Positions 8,347 to 16,345 are shown, counted from the first letter of the stretch. The stretch is DNA of 52,662 nucleotides from a bacterium D16-76 (GCA_009917445.1 QZEE01000025.1:1-52662), one strand, 5' to 3'. Notes: generated by a model from the sequence alone, not told the origin. Numbers and translations are program-made.

Positions 8347-9477
8347 CTATATTCCTCTCATTGTAAGATCCATATCATCTTCCAAAATCATTTCGAGTGA
8401 ACAGCCGCTGTCCATGCAGACGAAGCCTCCTTCCACAAACTGCCCCTCTCGATCCTCACTGATCTGATTGCCCAGGGCGTCAAAGTCGATATAGTCTGCC
8501 AACTCCGGCGAAGCGCGATACTCGCTGTCAAAACTGACAAAGTGATGGCCTACATCTTCGTCTGTTTCCGCGTCTTTGATGAACACAAAATCCTCCAGAT
8601 GCCGGGCTATTCTCATGACCTCTCCGCTACTGGAAACGTCGGCATACTCCACGACCGCCGCCAGCTTTTCAAAGCCCTCTGTGGTTCTCGGAAATGCGTC
8701 AGCCAGTTCGTTTGCCACCCCGAGGCCATGCTCACACAGCATGGTTTCCAGATGCTGTATCCAGGTTGGAGCGTCCAGCATAAAATCCGTGAACGCCACC
8801 CGGCACATATCCGGGGACGGCGCTCCCATCCGCCGGGCGGCCTTGATGATGGCGAGTTCATCTTCCGGCAAGTACAGGTACTCGGTTTTGGGGCCGTACT
8901 CCATCTTTGCAACGGCGATAATGTCCCGGCGAGGTTCGCAGTAGGGAAAAGTTGCGCCGTGGTAGACTTCGCGGTACGGTACGTCCTCATTCGTGAAGAG
9001 CAGGCCGTAGGTGGTGGGAGTCCCATTTCCGCTGGTCAGCAGGTCACGGCCTGCCTGTTCGAAGTCGAGTTTATCAATTTCGGAAGCGGGAAGAGCCCCC
9101 ATCTTATTGAGCAAGTATTTCCTGCCCACAGCAGCCAGGTCAGTGACATTTTGCACCAGCGTGTACCTTTCCATATTAAAGGCGAGGTTAATAAGCGCTT
9201 TGAGGTCTGACGGCTGCTCCACCTGTACAGCCGCCCAAAACTGGTCTTGCTCATACGGGGTAAACCGGTCGAGGTTTTTGGCAAGAAAGTTCAGTTCGTC
9301 CAGATCAATTTCTTTCCCATTCAGCATGGCCAGGGCCTCTGGAGACACATCGTCGGCGGTGACCTTGAAGGGCGCAGTGCGGAACGCCTTGACAAGCGTC
9401 TTTTGAATTTCTGCTTCGCGCAGGGGGAGGGTCAGCGTGGTCCGCATGGGGCCGTGCCAGATTTTTAGGGTTATCAT
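8347..9477 (-). CDS. ArdA-like anti-restriction protein
   Basis: 376 residues, strongly acidic. The N-terminal part (about 1-150) includes LNFLAKNLDRFTPYEQDQF and a helical repeat region. The C-terminal part ends with ELADYIDFDALGNQISEDRE then GQFVEGGFV, which resembles the C-terminal region of ArdA proteins, DNA mimics that inhibit type I restriction enzymes. It is longer than classical ArdA (about 165-190 residues), as are many versions in Clostridia elements. First gene of the visible operon; RBS AAAGGAGCTGAACC. Two terminator hairpins precede it. ArdA assignment is by motif resemblance only. Confidence 0.6.
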   Translation of the reverse strand: MITLKIWHGPMRTTLTLPLREAEIQKTLVKAFRTAPFKVTADDVSPEALAMLNGKEIDLDELNFLAKNLDRFTPYEQDQFWAAVQVEQPSDLKALINLAFNMERYTLVQNVTDLAAVGRKYLLNKMGALPASEIDKLDFEQAGRDLLTSGNGTPTTYGLLFTNEDVPYREVYHGATFPYCEPRRDIIAVAKMEYGPKTEYLYLPEDELAIIKAARRMGAPSPDMCRVAFTDFMLDAPTWIQHLETMLCEHGLGVANELADAFPRTTEGFEKLAAVVEYADVSSSGEVMRIARHLEDFVFIKDAETDEDVGHHFVSFDSEYRASPELADYIDFDALGNQISEDREGQFVEGGFVCMDSGCSLEMILEDDMDLTMRGI

Positions 9478-9498
9478 AGGTTCAGCTCCTTTCCAAAA

Positions 9499-9548
9499 TA
9501 AAAAAAGCCGGTCGCTTGTTCTCGGAGAAATTTCTCCAGCGACCGGCT
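9499..9548 (-). terminator. Terminator/attenuator hairpin in the leader of the ArdA-like gene
   Basis: Minus-strand stem AGCGACCGGC region paired with GCCGGTCGCT (10 bp), an inner GGAGAAATTTCTCC palindrome, then a T-rich run. It ends about 20 nt from the start codon at 9477, overlapping where a promoter or RBS region would be. Confidence 0.8.
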
Positions 9549-9560
9549 ATGTATTTTTAC

Positions 9561-9603
9561 AAAGAGAGGGCCAGCAGATCATCTCCGCTGGCCCTCTCTT
9601 TTC
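9561..9603. terminator. Bidirectional terminator hairpin
   Basis: A near-perfect 15-bp stem AAAGAGAGGGCCAGC/GCTGGCCCTCTCTTT with A and T tracts on both sides. Together with 9499-9548 it forms a tandem pair upstream of the element operon. Confidence 0.8.
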
Positions 9604-9705
9604 TCTTTATTCTGTTGTTGTGAGGGTTCGGTTCCTGCCGGAAAGCCAAAAGGCCGTTTTGCCATCCACGTTTTCGTACTTTCGAAATCCAGCCTTTTGA
9701 GATGC

Positions 9706-9733
9706 AAAAAACCGCGTGGTTACGCGGTTTTTT
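9706..9733 (-). terminator. Terminator of the tRNA-Gly gene
   Basis: ACCGCGT/ACGCGGT stem with four-base loop and A/T runs on both sides, 30 nt past the CCA end of the tRNA. Confidence 0.8.
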
Positions 9734-9762
9734 GCCCAAATATTTTTTTGGTTTTCCTAGGA

Positions 9763-9836
9763 TGGAGCGGGCGAAGGGAATCGAACCCTCATATTCAGCT
9801 TGGGAAGCTGATGTTCTACCACTGAACTACGCCCGC
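9763..9836 (-). tRNA. tRNA-Gly(CCC)
   Basis: Complete cloverleaf: acceptor GCGGGCG/CGCCCGC, anticodon stem TCAGC/GCTGA with loop TTCCCAA (anticodon CCC), T-arm GGTTCGATTCC, discriminator T and encoded CCA. It sits at the edge of the accessory region on its 3' side; tRNA 3' ends are common integration targets, but no duplicated 3' end was found in the window. Confidence 0.95.
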
Positions 9837-9852
9837 TTATGATAACGTTGCT

Positions 9853-9881
9853 ATTATAACCCATCCAGGCGGGAAAGTCAA
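9853..9881 (-). promoter_or_regulatory. Sigma-A promoter of the tRNA-Gly gene
   Basis: On the minus strand TTGACT, 17-nt spacer, TATAAT, 16 nt upstream of the tRNA 5' end. Confidence 0.85.
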
Positions 9882-9917
9882 TGCCCTGTGGCAAATTTTT
9901 TCTCATCTGGGCGGGGC

Positions 9918-9946
9918 TTGCCCCTGGCCGCTTAAGGTGTTATAAT
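9918..9946 (+). promoter_or_regulatory. Sigma-A promoter of the YhhN gene
   Basis: TTGCCC, 17-nt spacer, TATAAT, 43 nt upstream of the start. Confidence 0.75.
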
Positions 9947-9989
9947 ATCTTTAAATAAACTGCGTACCAGCGGAAAGGCGGGCTGCTGC

Positions 9990-10640
9990 ATGGACCTTTT
10001 GACGTTTTCCCTTTTTATCCTGCCCTTATGGGGCGCTTTTTTCGCTTTATATTTTTTGTTGCGCCGGGCGGGATTGTCCCGCCAGAGTTTGGTGGCCAAA
10101 TGCGGCGGCAGCTTTTTGGCGGTGGGGTCGGCGGGCATGGCCCTGTGCCTGCGGGGGATTGAGCCCTTCTCCCAGCCCATCTTCTGGTTTTTCCTGCTGT
10201 GCACCGCTGCCGACGCCCTTTTGGAGCTCCACTTTGTCACCGGCATGCTGGTGTTTGGGGCCGGCCACGCCTGTTTGATCGTGTGGCTGTGGGGCGTGGT
10301 CCCGCCTACTTGGGTGAGCCTGGCACTGTGGCTGCTGGCTTATGCCTGCACGGCCCTGCTTTTTCGAAAGGAGCTGCCGAAGCTGGGCAAAATGACGGCG
10401 CCCTTCTGCCTGTATCCCGGGCTTTTAGGGGCGTCGCTGGCTTTGGCGCTGCCGCTGCCTTTTGTGGCCGGGGCGGCTTATGGGGCGGCCGCTGTGGGGG
10501 CGCTGCTGTTTTTCATCTCGGACATGATGGTGGCAAAGGGGGAACTATGCGGCCTGCCGCCGGCCTATCAAAAGCCCATTATGCTGCTTTACTGGGCGGC
10601 GCTGTATCTGCTGGGCTGCCCCTTGTGGGCCGGGTTATAA
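9990..10640 (+). CDS. YhhN family integral membrane protein (lysoplasmalogenase-like)
   Basis: 216 residues, almost entirely hydrophobic with about 7-8 membrane segments. The final part (GALLFFISDMMVAKG, then MLLYWAALYLLG) carries the conserved F-x-x-S-D and Y-Y/W-x-A-Q-x-L pattern of the YhhN/TMEM86 family, whose characterised members hydrolyse lysoplasmalogen vinyl ethers. Clostridia often make plasmalogens, so the role is plausible. The gene follows its own promoter and is 16 nt from the hydrolase gene downstream, probably one transcript. Confidence 0.8.
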   Translation: MDLLTFSLFILPLWGAFFALYFLLRRAGLSRQSLVAKCGGSFLAVGSAGMALCLRGIEPFSQPIFWFFLLCTAADALLELHFVTGMLVFGAGHACLIVWLWGVVPPTWVSLALWLLAYACTALLFRKELPKLGKMTAPFCLYPGLLGASLALALPLPFVAGAAYGAAAVGALLFFISDMMVAKGELCGLPPAYQKPIMLLYWAALYLLGCPLWAGL

Positions 10641-10656
10641 AAAAGGAGGAGTTGGC

Positions 10657-11463
10657 ATGGAAGAAAAAACCTATAAAACCGGCATGGGGGTTATTCATTA
10701 CTGGCAGGCGGCCCAGCCCGGCGCGGCCTGGCTGGTGTTCCTGCCGGGGCTTACGGCAGACCGCCGGCTTTTTGACAAGCAGGCCGAAGCCCTTGGCGCG
10801 CGCTTTGGGTGCCTGGTATGGGACGCCCCGGCCCACGGGGCATCCCGGCCCTTTACCCTTGCTTTTACCATGGACGACTTGACCGGCTGGCTCCACGGCA
10901 TTTTGGAAAGGGAAGGTATCAGCCGCCCGGTGCTGGTGGGGCAGTCGATGGGCGGGTGCATTGCCCAGGCTTACGCCCAGCGGTACCCCCAGCAGGTGGG
11001 GGGCCTGGTTACGGTAGATTCGCCGCCCCTGGGCCGCCGCTATTACACCGGTGCCGAGCTGTGGCTTTTGCACCACACCAAGTGGATGTACCGGTCTATC
11101 CCCTGGGGCTGGCTGCAAAAATGGGGCGTGGCGGGCACGGCAGAGTCCCCCTATGGGCGGGAGCTGATGGCCCGGACCATGGAGAGCTACCACAAAAAGG
11201 AATACTGCGCTTTGGCTACCCACGGCTACAGGCTGCTGGCCCAGGCGGTGGGAAGCTATGAAGACCACCCCCTGCCCTGCCCGGCGCTGCTGCTTTGCGG
11301 GGAAAAGGACATGGCGGGCTCGTGCAAGCGGTACGACCGGGCCTGGGCCAAGGCCACGGGCCTGCCGCTGGTATGGGTGCCTGGCGCGGGGCATAACTCC
11401 AACACGGACAACCCGGGCTTTGTAAACCAGCAGATCGGGCGTTTTGTAGAACGTTTGCCGTAA
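10657..11463 (+). CDS. Alpha/beta hydrolase
   Basis: 268 residues with the alpha/beta-hydrolase layout: oxyanion region FLPGLTADRR, the nucleophile elbow GQSMGG (Ser97), an acid after strand 6 (LLCGEKDMAGS) and the C-terminal His in PGAGHNSNTD. No signal peptide, so cytosolic. Substrate cannot be told; it may be an esterase or lysophospholipase-type enzyme given its place just downstream of a lipid-active YhhN protein. RBS AAAAAAGGAGG 5 nt before ATG. Confidence 0.85.
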   Translation: MEEKTYKTGMGVIHYWQAAQPGAAWLVFLPGLTADRRLFDKQAEALGARFGCLVWDAPAHGASRPFTLAFTMDDLTGWLHGILEREGISRPVLVGQSMGGCIAQAYAQRYPQQVGGLVTVDSPPLGRRYYTGAELWLLHHTKWMYRSIPWGWLQKWGVAGTAESPYGRELMARTMESYHKKEYCALATHGYRLLAQAVGSYEDHPLPCPALLLCGEKDMAGSCKRYDRAWAKATGLPLVWVPGAGHNSNTDNPGFVNQQIGRFVERLP

Positions 11464-11672
11464 GGGGGGCCGCCGGAGGCAAAAAATGTGCGCTGGGGGC
11501 ACCCCAACAACGGGGTGGCGGCTAGAGCCTGTCTTAAAACTCCGAAACGCAGAAAAATTAGTTTTAGGGTCAACCCCTTTTTTAAAAGGGGTTGTGGGGT
11601 ATGGGGCAAAGCCCCATGGACTTGCGCCGGCGGCGCAAATGCGCGGTGAAGCCTGCCGGCAAGGGGGCCGCA
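11464..11672. repeat. Intergenic GC-rich hairpin repeat block
   Basis: No gene. Contains the nested palindromes CCCCTTTTTTTAAAAGGGG and GGGGCAAAGCCCC followed by GGCGGCGCAAATGCGC-type sequence. The same pieces recur in several other gaps of the core region. Confidence 0.6.
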
Positions 11673-11701
11673 TTGACAAGTTGCTTAAAAAAGAGTATGA
11701 T
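11673..11701 (+). promoter_or_regulatory. Sigma-A promoter of murE
   Basis: TTGACA, 17-nt spacer, TATGAT, 55 nt before the murE start. Confidence 0.85.
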
Positions 11702-11756
11702 AGAAGCAGTTTTTATCATATAATAAGCATAGTATGGCAGGGGGAGGCTGATTCCA

Positions 11757-13217
11757 ATGAAATTGTCAAAACTGGCGGCGCCGTTAGGGGTGCGGGGGTT
11801 TGTCGATACGGAAATCTGTGATGTGGTCTACGATTCCCGCAAGGCTGTGCCGGGGTGCGCCTTTGTGTGCCTGCGTGGGGCCAGCTCGGACGGCCACCAG
11901 TACGCCAAAGGGGCCTGCGCCGCCGGGGCGGCGGTTGTGGTGGCCGAAGAGCCTGTAGAGGCCCCCGGCGCCCAGGTGCTGCTGGTGCCGGACACCAAAA
12001 AGGCCCTGGCCCTTATGAGCGCCGCTTTTTTCGGTGAGCCTGCCCGGCAGGACATTCAGGTTATCGGCATAACAGGCACCAAGGGGAAAACCAGCTCGGC
12101 GTACATGGTGCGGGCTATTTTAGAGGCCGCCGGGCACAAGGCCGGGGTGATTGGCACGGTGGGGGTGCTGATTGGCGAGAAGCTGACGCAGATTGAAAAC
12201 ACCACCCCCCAAAGCTATGACGTGCAGAAATACCTGCGGGAAATGGCCGATGCCGGCTGCGAATACTGTGTGATGGAGGCTTCCTCCATTGGCCTGCGGG
12301 ACAGCCGGGTGTACGGCATCCCTTTTAAAGTGGGGGTGTTCACGAATTTTTCGGAAGACCATATTGGCGGGGTAGAGCACAAGGACATGCAGGAATATTT
12401 GGAAAGCAAGGCCCTACTGTTCCCCATGTGTGAGACGGCGGTGGGGAATTTTGACGACCCGGCCGTTATGGGGGTGCTGGGCAAGGCCCCCTGCCCGGTG
12501 AAGACCTTTGGCTTCCAGGGGGGGGCGGACTACCAGGGCAGCGGGTGCGCCCACCTGAACCGGCCGGGCTTTCTGGGGGTAACGTTCCAGGTGTCCGGGG
12601 CCTTAAGCCTTACCGCCGAGGTGGGCCTGCCCGGGCGCTTTAACGGCTACAACGCCTTGGGGGCTGCGGCCTGCTGCCATCAGCTGGGCATAAGCCCCCA
12701 GGCCATGGCAGAGGGACTGCGCCGGGTGCGGGTAAAGGGCCGGGTAGAGCCGGTGCCCACGCCGGGCCCCTACACCCTTTTGCTGGACTACGCCCACAAT
12801 GCCGTGGCCATGGAAAACCTGCTGGAGACCCTGCGGGAGTATGAACCCAAGCGGCTTATCTGCCTGTTTGGGGCGGGGGGCAACCGTTCTCGGGTGCGCC
12901 GGTATGAAATGGGCGAGGTAAGCGGCCGGTTGGCCGACCTATCCGTTATTACCGCCGACAACTCCCGGGATGAGGACGTGCTGGACATTATGCGGGATAT
13001 CCGCATAGGCATGGACAAGACAGACGGGAAATTCATCGAAATCCCCGACCGCCGGCAGGCCATCAAATGGTGCCTGGAAAACGCGGGGGAGGGGGACATT
13101 GTGGTGCTGGCCGGCAAGGGCCACGAAGACTACCAGGAGATCAAGGGCAAGAAATACCCCTTTGACGAACGGGTCATTGTAAAAGAGCTGCTGGCTGAAA
13201 TCGCGCAGGGATCGTAA
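11757..13217 (+). CDS. murE: UDP-MurNAc-tripeptide synthetase (MurE)
   Basis: 486 residues, normal length. Adds the third amino acid to UDP-MurNAc-L-Ala-D-Glu using ATP, in the cytosol. Three Mur-ligase domains: N-terminal uridine-binding (VYDSRKAVPGCAFVCLRG), central ATPase with GITGTKGKTS (107-113) and the carbamylated-lysine segment SKALLF (Lys218), and C-terminal domain with DYAHN and DNSR (401-404). The Arg of the DNxR motif fits a diaminopimelate-adding rather than lysine-adding enzyme, although the usual Pro is Ser here. RBS GGGGGAGGC. Stands apart from other mur genes. Confidence 0.93.
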   Translation: MKLSKLAAPLGVRGFVDTEICDVVYDSRKAVPGCAFVCLRGASSDGHQYAKGACAAGAAVVVAEEPVEAPGAQVLLVPDTKKALALMSAAFFGEPARQDIQVIGITGTKGKTSSAYMVRAILEAAGHKAGVIGTVGVLIGEKLTQIENTTPQSYDVQKYLREMADAGCEYCVMEASSIGLRDSRVYGIPFKVGVFTNFSEDHIGGVEHKDMQEYLESKALLFPMCETAVGNFDDPAVMGVLGKAPCPVKTFGFQGGADYQGSGCAHLNRPGFLGVTFQVSGALSLTAEVGLPGRFNGYNALGAAACCHQLGISPQAMAEGLRRVRVKGRVEPVPTPGPYTLLLDYAHNAVAMENLLETLREYEPKRLICLFGAGGNRSRVRRYEMGEVSGRLADLSVITADNSRDEDVLDIMRDIRIGMDKTDGKFIEIPDRRQAIKWCLENAGEGDIVVLAGKGHEDYQEIKGKKYPFDERVIVKELLAEIAQGS

Positions 13218-13320
13218 TAGGCTTTGGGATCAACCCCGTGTTCCAAAGGGGTTGCAGGGTGTGGGGAGCCGGCAGGCAAAACCAGGGCCCCACGGCCTTA
13301 ATACAGGAGGGGACGGACAA
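13218..13320. repeat. Intergenic hairpin repeat
   Basis: Pieces of the dispersed family: GGGATCAACCCC, CAAAGGGGTTGCAGGGTGTGGGG and CCAGGGCCCCACGGCC. The RBS AGGAGGGG for the next gene lies at its end. Confidence 0.5.
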
Positions 13321-13992
13321 ATGAGCATCTTGACAGCCAAAAACGTAGAATACACTTACCGCACACGCTACCAGACCGTGCACGCCCTGCAGGGGGTCAG
13401 CTGCGAATTCGAGCTGGGGCAGGCCTATGCGATTGTGGGGCGCTCTGGCAGCGGCAAAACTACGCTGCTTTCCCTGCTGGCGGGGCTGGACCTGCCGGAC
13501 ACAGGGGAAATCGCCTTTGAGGGCGAGAAGACCAGCCAGATGAACCGGGACCTTTACCGGCGGGAAAAGGTATCGGTGGTATACCAGGCGTTCCATTTGT
13601 TCCCGCTGCTGACGGCGCTGGAAAACGTCATGTACCCCATGGAGCTTTCCGGCACAAAGCCCAAAGAGGCCAAAAAGCGGGCCAAGGCCCTGCTGCGCCA
13701 GGTAGGGCTGCCGGAAAGCGTAGACAAGCAGTACCCCAAAATGATGAGCGGCGGCGAACAGCAGCGGGTAGCCATTGCCCGGGCTTTGGCGTCCAGCGCC
13801 AAGGTGCTGCTGGCCGACGAGCCCACCGGCAACCTGGATTCGGAGAACAGCCAGAACATTATTGACATTTTGCTGCGCCTGGCCCACGAAGAGGGGCGGT
13901 GCGTTATTTTAATCACCCACGACAACGAGATTGCCGGGCAGGCCGACCACATTTTGCGGCTGAAGGACGGGGCTGTGGTCGGGGCGGCTTAG
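13321..13992 (+). CDS. ABC transporter ATP-binding protein (LolD/MacB type, no adjacent permease)
   Basis: 223 residues with Walker A GRSGSGKTT (40-48), Q-loop in VVYQAFHLF, signature MSGGEQQRVAIARA, Walker B VLLADEPTGNLDSE and H-loop ILITHD. The short length and the DEPTGNLDS form are typical of the MacB/LolD/YknY group that powers export or extraction of peptides and lipoproteins. The frame runs upstream to 13252 through repeat DNA; AGGAGGGGACGG places the start at 13321. No permease gene flanks it on either side, which is unusual for this group. Confidence 0.9.
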   Translation: MSILTAKNVEYTYRTRYQTVHALQGVSCEFELGQAYAIVGRSGSGKTTLLSLLAGLDLPDTGEIAFEGEKTSQMNRDLYRREKVSVVYQAFHLFPLLTALENVMYPMELSGTKPKEAKKRAKALLRQVGLPESVDKQYPKMMSGGEQQRVAIARALASSAKVLLADEPTGNLDSENSQNIIDILLRLAHEEGRCVILITHDNEIAGQADHILRLKDGAVVGAA

Positions 13993-14010
13993 GGCTTGCC
14001 TCCGGCGGCC

Positions 14011-14043
14011 AGGGGGAGTTTTTGAGGAAAACTCCCCCTGGAC
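14011..14043 (+). terminator. Hairpin after the ABC ATPase gene
   Basis: CCAGGGGGAGTTTT/AAAACTCCCCCTGG, a 14-bp inverted repeat 18 nt past the stop; it lacks a long T-run but is the same design as 24392-24414 and 29918-29949. Confidence 0.55.
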
Positions 14044-14095
14044 CCCCAAAACCTTTGGGATGGCTTACGTTGTGGAAGGGAGGGAAGTTTCTTTG

Positions 14096-14884
14096 ATGAC
14101 GGGGGTTAGCACGTCTTGTTTATACCCAATGGAGACGGAGAGGGCGCTGGGAGTGCTTTTGGGGCAGGGGTACCGGTGCTTTGAGGTCTTTTTGAACTCT
14201 TTCCGGGAGATGGAGCGGCCTTTTTTGCGGGAGCTGAAGGCTATGGGAGAGGGGTATGGGGCCCGGTTTGTATCGGTGCACCCGTTTACTTCTGCTATGG
14301 AGTCGATGCTGCTGTTTGGGGAGTATGGGCGGCGCGTAGAGGAAGGGTACGATTTATACGCGCGGTTTATGGAGGCTGCGGCATATTTGGGGGCTGGGCA
14401 TGTGGTGGTACATGGGCAGCTGCAAGGGCATGGATCGTTAGAGGACGAGGCGTATTGGGAACGCTTTGGGGAACTGTACCGGCGCGGGGACGCGGCGGGG
14501 GCTTGGCCTGCCCAGGAGAACGTGCGCCGCCACCGGGGGGCAGACCCGGCTTTTTTGGCGGGGATGAAGGCGTACTTAGGCCCGTCATGCGGTTTTGTGC
14601 TGGATGTGAAGCAATGCCGGATGTCGGGTTTTTCGATTGAGGCGGTAAGCGCTGCTATGGGGGACAAATTAAAACATGTGCACCTAAGCGACTGCCGGGG
14701 AGAAGAAGCCTGCCTGCTGCCCGGCGCCGGGGATTTTGACCTGGCCGGGTTTGCCCGGCATCTGCGGGGCATGGGCTATGGGGGCGCGGTGGTTACCGAG
14801 GTGTACCGCGACGGCTTTGGCGGGGAAGAAGAGCTGGGATGGTCCCGGGTACAGGTGGAAAGGGCTTTTGCGGGGACGATGTAG
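14096..14884 (+). CDS. Sugar phosphate isomerase/epimerase-like TIM-barrel protein
   Basis: 262 residues. AP-endonuclease-2/xylose-isomerase-like TIM-barrel features: early E-x-F (CFEVFLNSF), HPF, VVVHGQLQGH, the AQEN glutamate, VLDVKQ, HVHLSDC and a late VVTEVY glutamate. Members bind a divalent metal and isomerise or epimerise sugars, but the substrate cannot be told. The segment before AQEN (RRGDAAGAWP) is unlike relatives and could be divergent. ATG at 14096 is preceded by AGGGAGGG; an in-frame start at 14060 lies in repeat DNA and is less likely. Confidence 0.75.
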   Translation: MTGVSTSCLYPMETERALGVLLGQGYRCFEVFLNSFREMERPFLRELKAMGEGYGARFVSVHPFTSAMESMLLFGEYGRRVEEGYDLYARFMEAAAYLGAGHVVVHGQLQGHGSLEDEAYWERFGELYRRGDAAGAWPAQENVRRHRGADPAFLAGMKAYLGPSCGFVLDVKQCRMSGFSIEAVSAAMGDKLKHVHLSDCRGEEACLLPGAGDFDLAGFARHLRGMGYGGAVVTEVYRDGFGGEEELGWSRVQVERAFAGTM

Positions 14885-14916
14885 GATTTTATGTCGACTT
14901 TTTTTGAGGCCCCTTC

Positions 14917-14945
14917 TTGCATTTCCCCTATATTTCGTGTATAAT
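14917..14945 (+). promoter_or_regulatory. Sigma-A promoter of nrdR
   Basis: TTGCAT, 17-nt spacer, TATAAT, 74 nt before the nrdR start. Confidence 0.8.
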
Positions 14946-15019
14946 TACCTAATAATACCCTGGCACGCCGTAATTCTTGTGGGATTGGGTGTGTAAAAAT
15001 ATTCGGGAGGTAACGGATC

Positions 15020-15487
15020 ATGAAGTGTCCCTATTGTGGCTACAGCGAAAGCAGGGTGGTGGACTCCCGCCCTACCGATGAAGGTGAACGGATACGCCGG
15101 CGCCGGGAGTGCCTGAAGTGCGGCAAACGGTTCACGACGTATGAAATTATTGAAAATGTGCCTATTGTGGTCATTAAAAAGGATAAGTCCCGGGAGACGT
15201 TTGACCGGAGCAAGCTTTTAAACGGGCTTTTGCGGGCCTGCGAGAAAAGGCCGGTTTCGGTGGATACGTTGGAGCGGATTGTGGATGAGATTGAAACCCT
15301 GCTGCAAAATTCGCTGGACCGGGAGATTTCTTCCCAGAGGATTGGGACATATGCTATGGAGAAGCTGAAATCGGTAGATGAGGTGGCATATGTGCGGTTT
15401 GCGTCGGTGTATAGGCAGTTTAAGGATATCAACAGCTTTATGGAAGAGCTGAGTAAGATTATCAATAGTAAGTCTGGCCGGACATAA
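15020..15487 (+). CDS. nrdR: Transcriptional repressor NrdR
   Basis: 155 residues, family-typical. Zinc-ribbon cysteines C3, C6, C31 and C34, then an ATP-cone domain ([22 protein letters not shown]). NrdR senses ATP/dATP and represses ribonucleotide reductase genes at NrdR boxes. The [10 protein letters not shown] and RFTTYEI segments are diagnostic. RBS GGGAGGTAACGG. No nrd gene is nearby, as in many Clostridia. Confidence 0.97.
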   Translation: MKCPYCGYSESRVVDSRPTDEGERIRRRRECLKCGKRFTTYEIIENVPIVVIKKDKSRETFDRSKLLNGLLRACEKRPVSVDTLERIVDEIETLLQNSLDREISSQRIGTYAMEKLKSVDEVAYVRFASVYRQFKDINSFMEELSKIINSKSGRT

Positions 15488-15729
15488 CCGCAGTACGTTC
15501 GATAGAGCCAAAACCGCGGTCCAGGTGCGGGTGGCACCTGGCGGGTTCTTAGGGCAGAGCCCTAAGCAGGGTTTGGGACAGAGTCCCAAGACCTTGCCGC
15601 AGGCGCGACCTTTGCGCCGGAGGCTCTACAGGCGTGAGCCGGGGTTTGGGGTGTTAACCCCAAGGTCTTTTGTGTGCAAAAAAGCTTACGTATTTCCTTT
15701 TGCAGCTTTGATGTGATGTGGAAAAACTG
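15488..15729. repeat. Intergenic hairpin repeat block
   Basis: No gene. Contains AGGGCAGAGCCCT, TTGGGACAGAGTCCCAAG, GGCGCGACCTTTGCGCC and TTGGGGTGTTAACCCCAA, small perfect hairpins in a row. Confidence 0.6.
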
Positions 15730-15758
15730 TTGCACTTTTGGTAAGATTACGATATTTT
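15730..15758 (+). promoter_or_regulatory. Putative promoter of the zinc-ribbon membrane protein gene
   Basis: TTGCAC, 17-nt spacer, TATTTT, 40 nt upstream of the ATG. Confidence 0.55.
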
Positions 15759-15798
15759 TTGTGTGCTGAAATTCCCAATTAAGAGAGGAGCGATATCT

Positions 15799-16263
15799 AT
15801 GAAAGCATGCCCAATCTGCGGGGCCATGCACCCCGATGAACAGGCTGTGTGCCACTGTGGTGCGGATTTGTCCCGGGTGCCGCCTGTGCCTGCCCGTCCG
15901 GCCGCGCCCATGCCCCAGGGGCCGCCTGCCGCCCTGGGCTATGGGCCGCCCCCGCCGTTTGTGGCGCGGCCTATGGGCGGGCCGGGCTGGCCCCCGCTGG
16001 CGCGCCGGGAGTACTCGTGGACGGATATCCTTACCATACTGGGGTTTTCGGCGGCTTTGGCCGGGTACTTCTGGGCTGGGGTGCTGCTGCTGCCTTTGGG
16101 GCTGGTCGCTTCGATTATTGGCTTTCGGGGCCCTAACCGCCGGGGGCTGGCGGTGGCGGGCATCGTGGTGTCGGCCATTGGGGTTTTGCTGAAGGTCATG
16201 ATGATGCTCAACGAGGCAGGCTTGCTGCCCTACTGGTTTACAGACGGCATCTTGTTCAGCTGA
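15799..16263 (+). CDS. Zinc-ribbon, two-TM membrane protein (DUF4190-like)
   Basis: 154 residues. An N-terminal zinc ribbon (CPICGAMHPDEQAVCHC; C4, C7, C18, C20), a Pro/Ala-rich linker (about 26-75), then hydrophobic segments ILGFSAALAGYFWAGVLLLP and GLAVAGIVVSAIGVLLKVMM separated by FRGPNRRG. The last part, with an R-G-L-A-V-A-G-I pattern, resembles DUF4190. Function unknown. GAGAGGAGCGATATCT before ATG decides this start over the longer frame at 15763. Confidence 0.75.
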   Translation: MKACPICGAMHPDEQAVCHCGADLSRVPPVPARPAAPMPQGPPAALGYGPPPPFVARPMGGPGWPPLARREYSWTDILTILGFSAALAGYFWAGVLLLPLGLVASIIGFRGPNRRGLAVAGIVVSAIGVLLKVMMMLNEAGLLPYWFTDGILFS

Positions 16264-16302
16264 AAACAGCCCTAGGGGCGTGGAGGCTCCTGGGGCTGTT
16301 TT
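16264..16302 (+). terminator. Intrinsic terminator
   Basis: AAAACAGCCCTAGG paired with CCTGGGGCTGTTTT directly after the stop at 16263. Confidence 0.8.
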
Positions 16303-16345
16303 GCTTGGTTGGGGTTGAAAATAAAATAAATTCTAAATCCTGTTT

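Larger units (their letters stand above)
1..9548 (-). mobile_element. Partial integrative/conjugative-type element (accessory module)
   Basis: All genes lie on the minus strand, tightly packed with 1-4 nt overlaps or short gaps. They belong to families typical of conjugative elements in gut Clostridia: ArdA-like anti-restriction, DUF4314, Api92-like, YodL/DUF3846, AbrB-like, and orphan Dam- and Dcm-type methylases, followed by a lipoprotein and a thioester/SpaA adhesin. No integrase, relaxase or VirB4 is visible; these would have to lie beyond the left edge. The right boundary is placed between the ArdA-like start (9477) and the tRNA-Gly at 9763; no direct-repeat att site could be identified. 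That it is a mobile element is inferred from gene families. Confidence 0.7.
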
